Shown one piece after another: positions 1-7,530 of a DNA stretch of 16,216 nt. This DNA comes from Pirellulaceae bacterium. Its GTDB lineage: Bacteria > Planctomycetota > Planctomycetia > Pirellulales > Pirellulaceae. The stretch lies in assembly GCA_022448645.1 (NCBI GenBank), contig JAKVBZ010000098.1:1-16216 (forward strand), read 5' to 3'. Below the pieces are notes generated by a model. That model was not told the DNA's origin. It worked only from the letters and a program-made list of their open reading frames with translations, and did not search any database. Position 1 is the first letter of the stretch, and the number at the start of each line of letters is the position of its first letter. The position numbers and the translations under genes are program-made.

Positions 1-194
1 TTCACACCCGTCCCCCCTTCGGACAACTTGGAGCCACTCCAAAAAAAACACCAAAAATCCCTTGAATTATTCAAAAATATCGTCCCGAGCAATTAGTATG
101 GAATAACGGGATAAATATCCCCGAGAAATCCCTATAACAACGTCTCTGTTGACATTTAACACACAACTGTAAAGAGCCTACTGAAAAACCACAT

Positions 195-268
195 AAAGGT
201 GTTGGAAATTTTCCACACGTTACGAGCGAAAGCTTATGACGCATGGAAAATTTCGAACACCTTTTTTT
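195..268 (+). terminator. Long hairpin with GAAA-capped inner stem and T-tract
   Basis: The arm at 195-219 is complementary to 240-264 at 22 of 25 positions. The 20-base loop holds a small inner stem closed by a GNRA-type tetraloop (AGC-GAAA-GCT). Seven T follow directly on the plus strand (262-268). This is the shape of a rho-independent terminator for plus-strand transcription, but the stem is unusually long and AT-rich for one. It could also be a structured small RNA or a short inverted-repeat element. No gene ending just upstream is visible within the window. Confidence 0.5.
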
Positions 269-825
269 ATTGCGCGGTCAGACCCCAGGGAGTAGGGAAC
301 GGCCGTTGAAGTCAATTTGCCAGTGCTTTTTAGAAACGAGCGTTCTTCATGAAAACAACCATTGTCCGGAGAGACGCTGCCACGCAGCGCTCGAAGGATG
401 TAATGTGCCAGACTCCAGTTGGGACAAACTCCGTTCCAGTGGTGACCCATGACTTGTGCCGATGGTATTTAGCCAATCGGACAGAGGGTCGTAGCTGCGC
501 GGTGAACCCCTTCGGTTGTCCGTCGCCACCTATATATCGTTTTAGACAACGTCCGTTTGTTGTGAAAACACCGCATGGCGCAAGATCGCTTCCGTTACCG
601 CTGCGCACCGAGTTTGCAGTGGTGGAAGTTGTCGTCGAATGCCATTGGTGGAAGCAACAAGTGTGCGGAAACACCTGTTTGCATGTCGTTCCATTAAATC
701 GACCTGAAAGCACCACTGCGCCGTAAGGTTGTTGTCCATACTTTTCATTCGTTCTTTTGTGTAGTCAAGGTTAAGTTCACATCTGCCACACGAGTTGCAG
801 ATCGAACATTTATAAACATAGAATT

Positions 826-829
826 GGAG
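826..829 (+). promoter_or_regulatory. Ribosome binding site of the first PEP-CTERM gene
   Basis: GGAG lies 7 bases before the ATG at 837. It supports that start over any other; the encoded protein then begins directly with a short polar segment and a hydrophobic signal sequence. Confidence 0.6.
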
Positions 830-836
830 AAGTCTA

Positions 837-1586
837 ATGTCCTTCTGGACCATTCATACGAAAATCTTAGCAATCGTGACAGTTACCCTATTTTGTACGT
901 CGAACAACACCCATGCATTAATGATTGACTCGTTCGAGACACCTCAAGCTCTCGAAGCAACTTCGTCAACACCCTCCGTTTCCAGTAGCGTAGATGGCAC
1001 TGGAATACTCGGCAACGAACGCGACGTAGTCGTTTCCAAGTCGTCCGGGCCGGTCAATGCGAAATTTGAAATCGCACCTTCCGGGACGCATTGGTTGAGT
1101 TTCGGCTTGGGACCCGCGACGAAAGGAACCGCACACCTGACCTGGGACGGCAGTGACAATAATCCGCTGAACGATGTTTTCACCGGACTCGGAGGGATCG
1201 ACCTAACCGACAACAATACGTCGAATGCTCTCACGGTGGATGTTCTTTTTGCTGATTTGAACGTAGACCTATCCGTCCGTGTCTGGACGGACGCCAACAA
1301 TGCGTCTAGTGCTGTTTTGTCGTTACCAGGCGGGACCACGTCGCTGACCGACGTCTCCGTTCTTTTTTCAGCATTCAGTACGACTCACGGTGCGGGCGCA
1401 GATTTCAGCAATGCTGGCATGGTTGAGTTGGCAGTAAGTCCGGCAAACGCAGCCACAGACATATTGGTGGACAACATTTATACAGAGTTTGTCCCCGAAC
1501 CCTCTAGCCTGGTGCTGGCAGGTATTTGCCTTTGCAGCCTGTTAATGATTAACCGACGTCAAGGCAAGGAACGGTTGTATCAGTAG
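837..1586 (+). CDS. PEP-CTERM sorting domain-containing secreted protein
   Basis: A 249-aa exported protein of unknown function. Residues 9-28 are a hydrophobic signal sequence. The C terminus has the full PEP-CTERM pattern: VPEP at 219-222, a hydrophobic helix at about 224-237 and a basic tail (NRRQGKER). Known of the family: such tails are recognised and cut by an exosortase, which places the protein at the cell surface or in extracellular polymer. The middle is rich in Ser, Thr, Asn and Gly and looks like a beta-sandwich. The stretch around residues 55-65 (GTGILGNERD) resembles one I associate with planctomycete proteins of this type, from memory. No catalytic motif is visible. The ATG at 837 has GGAG 7 bases upstream. 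The gene converges on the minus-strand gene ending at 1812. Confidence 0.88.
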   Translation: MSFWTIHTKILAIVTVTLFCTSNNTHALMIDSFETPQALEATSSTPSVSSSVDGTGILGNERDVVVSKSSGPVNAKFEIAPSGTHWLSFGLGPATKGTAHLTWDGSDNNPLNDVFTGLGGIDLTDNNTSNALTVDVLFADLNVDLSVRVWTDANNASSAVLSLPGGTTSLTDVSVLFSAFSTTHGAGADFSNAGMVELAVSPANAATDILVDNIYTEFVPEPSSLVLAGICLCSLLMINRRQGKERLYQ

Positions 1587-1811
1587 GGTGTGGTGCATCA
1601 CCAAATCCATGTTGAACTACAATCATGTACTGCGTGGAAACCACAACACCAAGCACACTTCATGCCCCACCTGCACCTGACTCGAAAGCCTGTAGGCCAT
1701 GAAATCACCTCACGACCGACGAGCGACGCGGGTTAAAAATGAATCGTCCTCTTCGGATTGGTCCAGCAACCATGAAGAAGAACGAAGGACGAGTTAGTCT
1801 CGGTAGAAACT

Positions 1812-2117
1812 TCAGTTTTCGCGAACCAGCGATAGATGCCCCAACGGCTGTGCGTCGATCGCTTCTCGCCTCCAAAACAGACCTGGATGGTTCTCATTTA
1901 TTTCCGAGACTTGCTTCAGTATGTTCTCCATTGCCGGTAAATCTGTGTAAAACATTGCACTTGGATCAATTCCCTTACGATCAAGCTGCTCGATACGTCT
2001 GCGGACCACGGGACACTCTGCTACCCACGGGAGCGTAATCGTCCAAACAAACAAGGTCAACAATGTGGCGAATCCCAACCGCAACCATCCACCACGGTTC
2101 AATTTCTCTTGCGACAT
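1812..2117 (-). CDS. Small single-pass membrane protein coupled to the YeiH-type gene
   Basis: A 101-aa protein that I do not recognise. It has a basic N-terminal segment, one membrane helix at about 12-31 (GFATLLTLFVWTITLPWVAE) and a hydrophilic C-terminal part of about 70 residues. By the positive-inside rule the N terminus would be cytoplasmic and the rest periplasmic. Its ATG lies 2 bases after the TAG of the transporter gene, and its ribosome binding site AGGAAG (2123-2128) is made of the last two sense codons of that gene. Translation is therefore probably coupled, and the protein may be an accessory subunit of the transporter; this is inference from arrangement only. Confidence 0.7.
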   Translation of the reverse strand: MSQEKLNRGGWLRLGFATLLTLFVWTITLPWVAECPVVRRRIEQLDRKGIDPSAMFYTDLPAMENILKQVSEINENHPGLFWRREAIDAQPLGHLSLVREN

Positions 2118-2119
2118 CG

Positions 2120-3556
2120 CTACTTCCTTAGCACATTAGCCGCGTCGGGAAACACTTTTTCAAACATCAACCAGGCCATCAGCAGTGTGAGGCATAAGTT
2201 GAACGACTGGCCGACGATGTACAAAATCAGCGGCTTACCACTCTTTAAAAATTTGGCCAGTTCGCGGAAGTTAGTATCCAATCCAATACTCACAAACGCC
2301 AGACAGAAAAACCAGCCACGCAGCGTCTTAGTGCTGCCCTTGATCGTGGCGTCGACGATTTGTGGCCCCTCAGCGAGTGTTGCGTACAACAGTGAAAACA
2401 GGATCGATGCCGTAACAAATCCGATGATAAATTTGGGAAACCGTGTCCATATCTCCAGCACGCTCGGTTTGGGTCCATCTTTGCCTCGCTCGGCACCGAC
2501 AACCCAATACACCGCCACACAAAACGCGACGACGCCGATCAAGATATTTTGTATCATCTTCACCGTAGCTGCCACCTGGAGTGCGTCTTCACCAAGCATA
2601 GAACCTGCAGCAGCCACCGCTCCGGTTGCGTCAATCGTACCTCCCATCCAAGCACCGCCTAACACGTTACCTATGCCCAACACACCGATCAGACTTGGCA
2701 TGACAGCCATCATGATGACGGTAAACGAAAGTGACATACCAATTGCCAGCGACAACTCTTCCTTCTTGGCTTGACATGCTGCCGCTGTGGCGATTGCTGC
2801 TGACACGCCGCAGACCGACATGTCAGCCGAAATGACCATATTCAATGATGGAGATTCGATTCGCAAAATCCGTTGTCCGAACCAAAAAGTTGTGACGAGA
2901 ACAACAGGCGTGACAACCCAGGCAACGAAAATACCCGGCACGCCCAAAACTAGTAGCCGGCTGAACAAAACTTCCGCGCCCAGCAAGACTAACCCCGTCT
3001 TGATAAAAAACTCAGTCCGTACCGCTGGCCGCACCCACTTTGGTGTTCCAACGGTGTTGCTGATCACGAGTCCCACAGCAAGCGCCCAGAGTGCGTACTC
3101 TAAGTTATAACTCTTCACAACCACTTGACCGGCGAGCAAATAAGCCAACGTGGCAAGCAAGAACAGCAAACAAAACCCAGGGACAAATCTAACGAAACCT
3201 CGGCCCATGACTGCCGAGCCGACGCCGAACGAGGCCAGCCCCAACACAAACACACCTGCAAGGCCAGGCAACACGTTCCTCTTTTGAGGAATGAAGATCG
3301 CCTCAGCCGGATTCGCCTTCCACGAACCTGGCTTAGCCAGCCACTTATTCAAAGGGCTGGTGAACGACCCTTCCTCCATGGCACCAGCGAAAATCACCGC
3401 GGCAAGACACATGAGTAACAACAAACTACCGATCCAAACGGCCCACCAATCTTCGGACAAATAGAACTGACGCCAACCTTCGGGTTGGACACTGGGGGGA
3501 GCATCGACACTCGTTGGATCTCGATCCGAATTTTGCATCTTCGCGGTGGGTTTCAT
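2120..3556 (-). CDS. Putative sulfate exporter family transporter (YeiH/UPF0324)
   Basis: A 478-aa polytopic inner-membrane protein. Motifs that place it in the YeiH family (Pfam Cons_hypoth698) are [15 protein letters not shown] at 243-257, [14 protein letters not shown] at 305-318, KMIQNILIG at 333-341 and [13 protein letters not shown] at 421-433. Some members are named putative sulfate exporters, but for most, including this one, the substrate is unproven. It is longer than the usual 330-350 residues. The extra length is an N-terminal hydrophilic segment plus a membrane helix at 36-60 and a linker before the conserved core. The start is uncertain: neither the ATG at 3556 nor the one at 3538 has a good ribosome binding site. 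It lies downstream of the hydrolase gene on the same strand and is followed at once by the 101-aa membrane protein. Confidence 0.88.
   Translation of the reverse strand: MKPTAKMQNSDRDPTSVDAPPSVQPEGWRQFYLSEDWWAVWIGSLLLLMCLAAVIFAGAMEEGSFTSPLNKWLAKPGSWKANPAEAIFIPQKRNVLPGLAGVFVLGLASFGVGSAVMGRGFVRFVPGFCLLFLLATLAYLLAGQVVVKSYNLEYALWALAVGLVISNTVGTPKWVRPAVRTEFFIKTGLVLLGAEVLFSRLLVLGVPGIFVAWVVTPVVLVTTFWFGQRILRIESPSLNMVISADMSVCGVSAAIATAAACQAKKEELSLAIGMSLSFTVIMMAVMPSLIGVLGIGNVLGGAWMGGTIDATGAVAAAGSMLGEDALQVAATVKMIQNILIGVVAFCVAVYWVVGAERGKDGPKPSVLEIWTRFPKFIIGFVTASILFSLLYATLAEGPQIVDATIKGSTKTLRGWFFCLAFVSIGLDTNFRELAKFLKSGKPLILYIVGQSFNLCLTLLMAWLMFEKVFPDAANVLRK
2123..2128 (-). promoter_or_regulatory. Ribosome binding site inside the end of the YeiH-type gene
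   Basis: AGGAAG on the minus strand is both the last two sense codons (Arg-Lys) of the transporter gene and a Shine-Dalgarno sequence 5 bases before the ATG at 2117. It fixes the start of the small membrane protein and points to coupled translation. Confidence 0.6.
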
Positions 3557-3650
3557 GTCTGTTACTGGAGATCAACCATGGGCGGCAGCAATCCAATCCT
3601 TGGACCAAAATAATTTTATGTTTGTACACTGAAAAACAAGGAATCGTGCT

Positions 3651-5756
3651 TCATTCCACATCCAAAACGACCACTTCACTGTGCCCGACGACGGGTACGA
3701 CCAGCTCATTTCCCTGGACCTCCAGTTCGCGATCGGCAATTGCCAATCGGGCTCGCACCAAAGTGCCCTGGTTAACCCGTATTCCGATATTGGCCAGCGG
3801 AGCCATCTGGTTCGAACTGGAACTCAGTGCGGTGCAGTTCAGCAAATGTACCACCGTGCGATTCGCGACCGGCTCAAGAGCTGTGACTTCGAGCAGCTTC
3901 GGGGCATCGATTTCAACCCTCGGCGCAGCCACATCCCGTAACAGCCAGCCAACCAATCCCGCCACCCGTGGCAGCCGATGCAAGCCATATCCGCGACCTA
4001 TATCCGGCCCAATATAATAGACCACTCCTTTGCCGACACGTCTTTTCAAAATCGCACAGTCGTCGGAATCGTATTCTTCTTTCGACACACTCAACCCAAC
4101 TACGGTACGGGAACTGTGGGTAAAGAGAACCTCGGTATCCGAATCTTTGCGGGGGTTGAAATGAACTGCCGGCCCCACGAATGTCACGAAACGCTGGAAC
4201 TCGGTTTGCAAATCTTTTGTCTGTGGGACCAGGGTCTGGGCTGCTTCTTTGCGCGTCTCCACGTAGTCCGCGCCAAAGAGATCGGCCAATCCGAAATTCT
4301 CACGACGGTTTCCCCATTGGTCATAGAGAGAACTTTCCGAGGTCGCCAACAGAACTCCCCCGGCAGTGACATAGTCCTTTAAAGCGGCACACTGTTCATC
4401 GGAAAGACAAGTGGAGTTTGCCAACACAACAACGGCGTATGGGGCCAGCCGCTCTGGTGTCAACGAGTCATCGAAGATAACGTCGGTAAGAAGATGTTCG
4501 GTCCGACAAATCTCTTCCATCCGTCCTGCCCCGTTCCACATGGCTTCCCAGTCATGGAAATCCCGCATTTGCTGCGATACATGCAAGGCGGCGTATTTGA
4601 CTGTCTCACCCACCATATAAGGACGCCGTTCCTTGAACTCGTCAAACATGGCCTTGAACCCATCCTTCCATAGATGAGGGTCATTACCTCTACCAGCAAA
4701 ACAGGGAGCCACCCCATGGGCGATAGCCCGTAACCCCTTGGCGATGCCGCGGTCAGGATCCAGGTAAGGCGTTCCTCCGTGACTGACTTGCGGTACGTGC
4801 CATTGAGCCCACATCCAACACTCCGTACGCGGAGTAAGCGCCCGGGCCACCTTGGCATCCAGGCTGGACTCAGCGCTTTCGAGGGCGGGATACCAATTAA
4901 TTCCTTCCAGCCTGCGCATGGGGTGAGCAGCATCCCAGCGCCGATCCATGGCACGGGCATAATAGTTCATGATGGCAGCCGTGTAGGGTTTTTCCTTGAT
5001 CGCAGTCGCTGTCATCTCATTCCAGGCTTCCACGGTCTTGTCATAACGCCAGGCAAACCATTCCTTGAAATCCTGTGAATCCCAATCTATTTTTTTGGGC
5101 ACAGATTTGCCGGTATCTTTCAGGTAAGCCTCTTGACCGAATTTGCCTGCGTCCCCCGCGCCCGGCGTCCCATCAAACCAGAAACCATCCACCTTACCTA
5201 CGGTCACATACTCTGCCATGAAGCGGCCCATCCAGTTGCGGTAGGGCAAACAAAGAGCATTCATCTGATTCCACGCTTTTCCCTCAATGGGTTGAACCCA
5301 CCATTTGCTCACCTCTTGTCTGAAAGGTGGCAGCGGCGGGTTTTCGAATTCCACCAGTTGCTCCAGAGCCAGAACCGTAAGGCCCCGCGCATGGGCACGA
5401 TCCACCATGCGCGGCATATAGTCCTGGGGAACTGCGTTGCAACGTTTCACCATATTGGAAGGCCAATATGCGCCGTGGTCAGTCCAGGAGGCACTAGCCG
5501 ACCAGACCTCGGTGCCCATGTCGGCCACCATATCGGCCAGGGCCTCCGGAGAGAGTCCGTAGCCAGGCTTTCTCGCTATTCTTTTTTCACCGTCCCAGAC
5601 ATTCGGCCGTAAAAAATGAAAATAGAGACGACACACCCTTTGTTCGAAAGGCAAGGATAAGTCGATCTCTGCTCCAGCTCTCGTCGTCGTAACGAGGAGA
5701 ATGAACAGAGCCCAACGACGGACACAAAAACCAGTACAAGCAGTATGAAAAAACAT
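3651..5756 (-). CDS. Secreted putative glycoside hydrolase, TIM barrel plus GH42-trimerisation-like domain
   Basis: A 701-aa exported protein. Residues 1-29 form a signal peptide (hydrophobic WALFILLV, then a TRAGA-type cleavage region). Residues about 40-390 look like a (beta/alpha)8 glycosidase barrel. VDGFWFDG at 189-196 is a strand-end Asp motif of the kind that carries the catalytic Asp in GH29-like and GHL-type hypothetical hydrolases. Residues about 415-605 resemble the glutamine-amidotransferase-like trimerisation domain of GH42 enzymes, with VVVLANSTCLSDEQ, YVTAGGVLLATSESS and FGLADLFG. The rest is a beta-rich C-terminal domain. Family and substrate cannot be fixed; a GHL6-like assignment is my best guess. 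The gene is 78 bp downstream of the Nramp-like gene in the same direction, so co-transcription is likely. AGGA lies about 10 bases before the ATG. Confidence 0.82.
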   Translation of the reverse strand: MFFHTACTGFCVRRWALFILLVTTTRAGAEIDLSLPFEQRVCRLYFHFLRPNVWDGEKRIARKPGYGLSPEALADMVADMGTEVWSASASWTDHGAYWPSNMVKRCNAVPQDYMPRMVDRAHARGLTVLALEQLVEFENPPLPPFRQEVSKWWVQPIEGKAWNQMNALCLPYRNWMGRFMAEYVTVGKVDGFWFDGTPGAGDAGKFGQEAYLKDTGKSVPKKIDWDSQDFKEWFAWRYDKTVEAWNEMTATAIKEKPYTAAIMNYYARAMDRRWDAAHPMRRLEGINWYPALESAESSLDAKVARALTPRTECWMWAQWHVPQVSHGGTPYLDPDRGIAKGLRAIAHGVAPCFAGRGNDPHLWKDGFKAMFDEFKERRPYMVGETVKYAALHVSQQMRDFHDWEAMWNGAGRMEEICRTEHLLTDVIFDDSLTPERLAPYAVVVLANSTCLSDEQCAALKDYVTAGGVLLATSESSLYDQWGNRRENFGLADLFGADYVETRKEAAQTLVPQTKDLQTEFQRFVTFVGPAVHFNPRKDSDTEVLFTHSSRTVVGLSVSKEEYDSDDCAILKRRVGKGVVYYIGPDIGRGYGLHRLPRVAGLVGWLLRDVAAPRVEIDAPKLLEVTALEPVANRTVVHLLNCTALSSSSNQMAPLANIGIRVNQGTLVRARLAIADRELEVQGNELVVPVVGHSEVVVLDVE

Positions 5757-5834
5757 GATAGCTAGGTCCTAATAACAGGTAAGGAAAAATCCTCCATGAT
5801 TGTAGCTGATATTGCCAGCCAATAAAAACTTCTA

Positions 5835-7139
5835 TTAGCTGGACATGACCAGCTGCCAAACGCTTTGGATCCCCATCCAGGACGTCATGATCGAAAACAG
5901 CAGTATCGCGATCAGAACGAGATTGGTCACATACGTATTCTTATGTTCGCCCATCAGGTCGCCACGATTTCCGAGATAGAGGATACAGAGGACGGTAACC
6001 GGTAAAATAACAGCGCTGAAGGCCTGAGATACGATCATCACAAAAACCGGGGGTGCTTGAAAAACAGGAACCACCAAACCCAACAGTGAAATCAAAAAGA
6101 CCATCACGCGATACTTGGAGAGGGTCATCGTGCGTGCCGACTGGTTGTAGTCGCACAATAACCAGGGCAGCATGAGCACGTTCGGAAAATGCGAGGAAAC
6201 ACCGGCTGCAATGATACCGATGGCGAAGATAGAAGTGGCCAACGAACCAGCCAAAGGCTCGAGCAGTTCGAGCATCTGAACTGCCTTATTCAGGCCAACC
6301 CCTTCGACATACAACGTACCAGCCGCCGCAGCCATGATTGAACCACTAATCACAAACATCATGACGACCGAAACAAGCGCATCATTCCGTTGTTTCTTGA
6401 TGTCGCCGATCGTCCACCCCGCCTCTTGGACCAGAGTCGTCCTGATGATGAACAGCCCCGAGTAAACGGTTGTGCCTACCATCGATGCAATGACGAGGTA
6501 CGGTCCCTTTCCCTCTGGAGAAGCGACTTCCGGAAGGCCAGGAACCAAACCCTGTAAAATAACGACCGGCGGCGGCATCATCATGAAAAAATTGAGCAGG
6601 AAACATGCCGACATGATGGCCACAATGACCGCCAAGCTACGTTCGAAGAATTCTGTTTTCCCGTTCCAGAAAATAAAATAGACCAAGGCGATAAAGAACA
6701 CGGCAAAGTTGATCGGAGCGATACCACCATCGACGAAGGTCTTGGACCATTCACTGCACAAATCGGCCACAATCCCCATCACGCCCATCACGCTACCGCT
6801 GACACACGCCGTGAGCGCGACGATAAAGAAGATCCCCACGGCAGGATGGATGTGTTTGCGGAAGGCGTGAAGAGCGGTCTCTCCTGTCACCAAGGCATAT
6901 CGACCATACAGGCTGATCATGAAATAAGTCGCCAGGCAGGATGCCACGATCGTCCACAAAAGAGACATCCCATAGGTTGCCCCCGCCTTGGCCATGGAAG
7001 TTACGCTTCCGGTACCAATATTCAACCCCAAGAGAAAGATCCCTGGCAGAAACAAGGCCAACCACTGTGAGAACTTGCCGCGCACCGTCGGGTCGACTTG
7101 CAAACTCGGGTTGCCATTCTTGCCCTGAGAATCGGTCAT
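5835..7139 (-). CDS. Nramp (SLC11)-like transporter lacking canonical metal-site motifs
   Basis: A 434-aa protein with about 11 membrane helices and the general layout of the Nramp/SLC11 family in the LeuT fold. The frame is open upstream to 7277, but the first 46 codons read as non-protein (Trp, Arg and Thr rich), so I place the start at the ATG at 7139, with AGGA only 3 bases before it. Known of the family: the metal is bound by DPGN in helix 1 and by the Met of an MPH motif in helix 6. Here helix 1 reads LGLNIGTGSVTS (38-49) and helix 6 reads MVGTTVYSGLFIIRT (220-234), so the Asp and the Met are both absent. Transport of a transition metal is therefore doubtful; another ion or a small organic solute is possible. 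The neighbouring secreted hydrolase fits the latter but does not prove it. Confidence 0.82.
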   Translation of the reverse strand: MTDSQGKNGNPSLQVDPTVRGKFSQWLALFLPGIFLLGLNIGTGSVTSMAKAGATYGMSLLWTIVASCLATYFMISLYGRYALVTGETALHAFRKHIHPAVGIFFIVALTACVSGSVMGVMGIVADLCSEWSKTFVDGGIAPINFAVFFIALVYFIFWNGKTEFFERSLAVIVAIMSACFLLNFFMMMPPPVVILQGLVPGLPEVASPEGKGPYLVIASMVGTTVYSGLFIIRTTLVQEAGWTIGDIKKQRNDALVSVVMMFVISGSIMAAAAGTLYVEGVGLNKAVQMLELLEPLAGSLATSIFAIGIIAAGVSSHFPNVLMLPWLLCDYNQSARTMTLSKYRVMVFLISLLGLVVPVFQAPPVFVMIVSQAFSAVILPVTVLCILYLGNRGDLMGEHKNTYVTNLVLIAILLFSIMTSWMGIQSVWQLVMSS

Positions 7140-7530
7140 GCGTCCTGTGGGGGTCAGCTGCTCCCTACCTCGTTGTCCAGTTTGCCGTTTGGCTGTACTC
7201 GAGGTAACCAAGCCTGTGCCTGGCTGGAAAACGTACCAGCGCAGTGTAACCCATCTTTGCCCGCATCTAAACCACAACCCAGCAATGACGGCAAGCCGGG
7301 CAGCTCAGTCAGCCGTAGCTGAGATCCACGGACAACTCGGTTCTGCTGTCGATTTGAACGCATTAGTGGCGAGGGGATTGGCGGGCGAATTCATCCCAAC
7401 TTCGACTTTGCGAGCAGCTCCAAAAGGACGCTGATCAGGAAAACTGCGAAATCAACGTCTACCGTCGTTGGGGTGTCACGCCGATCGGTTCTTAGAACAA
7501 TCCGCAACCATGAACCGTGTGGTTAGAAGC
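7140..7530. other. Intergenic region upstream of the transporter gene
   Basis: This stretch contains only short chance frames. It should carry the promoter of the transporter-hydrolase genes on the minus strand and the terminator of the phosphodiesterase-like gene. A perfect 11-base palindrome, GTTCTTAGAAC, sits at 7488-7498. A wider pairing, CGGTTC with GAACCG across a 20-base gap, overlaps its left half, so the two would be alternative folds. Neither is followed by a T-tract on the minus strand. I see no recognisable promoter. Confidence 0.5.

Larger units (their letters stand above)
1..836. other. Leading intergenic stretch without a recognised gene
   Basis: The first roughly 240 bases are AT-rich and no long frame reads like a protein. 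Between 330 and 726 both strands are open for about 125 codons over the same interval. Neither translation shows a signal peptide, a known motif or a convincing ribosome binding site, and both are rich in Cys, Arg, Thr and Ser as expected of chance frames. The one clear structure is the hairpin with T-tract at 195-268, listed separately. The rest up to the start of the gene at 837 probably holds that gene's promoter, but I cannot point to convincing -35/-10 boxes. Confidence 0.6.

Noticed and set aside
28..42. Hairpin TTGGAG-CCA-CTCCAA followed by eight A
   Set aside because: For a minus-strand transcript the T-run would come before the stem, not after it, so it cannot be a standard terminator; a 6-bp stem alone is weak.
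330..716. A 128-codon minus-strand frame in the leading region
   Set aside because: No ribosome binding site, no motif, Cys/Thr/His-rich composition, and an equally long frame on the other strand. Kept only as a low-interest remark, not as a gene.
2109..2774. A 221-codon plus-strand frame
   Set aside because: It lies wholly antisense to the YeiH-type gene, whose family motifs are clear; the frame is a shadow.
4460..4960. A 166-codon minus-strand frame overlapping the hydrolase gene
   Set aside because: It is out of frame inside a gene with a coherent 701-aa product and has no motif of its own.
7140..7277. Extension of the Nramp-like frame to an upstream start
   Set aside because: The extra 46 codons are Trp/Arg/Thr/Gln rich with no similarity to a transporter N terminus; the ATG at 7139 gives a normal family length.
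7488..7498. Palindrome GTTCTTAGAAC
   Set aside because: It has the half-sites in the reverse order of the GAAC-N4-GTTC SOS box and no clear relation to a promoter; a short palindrome like this can occur by chance.
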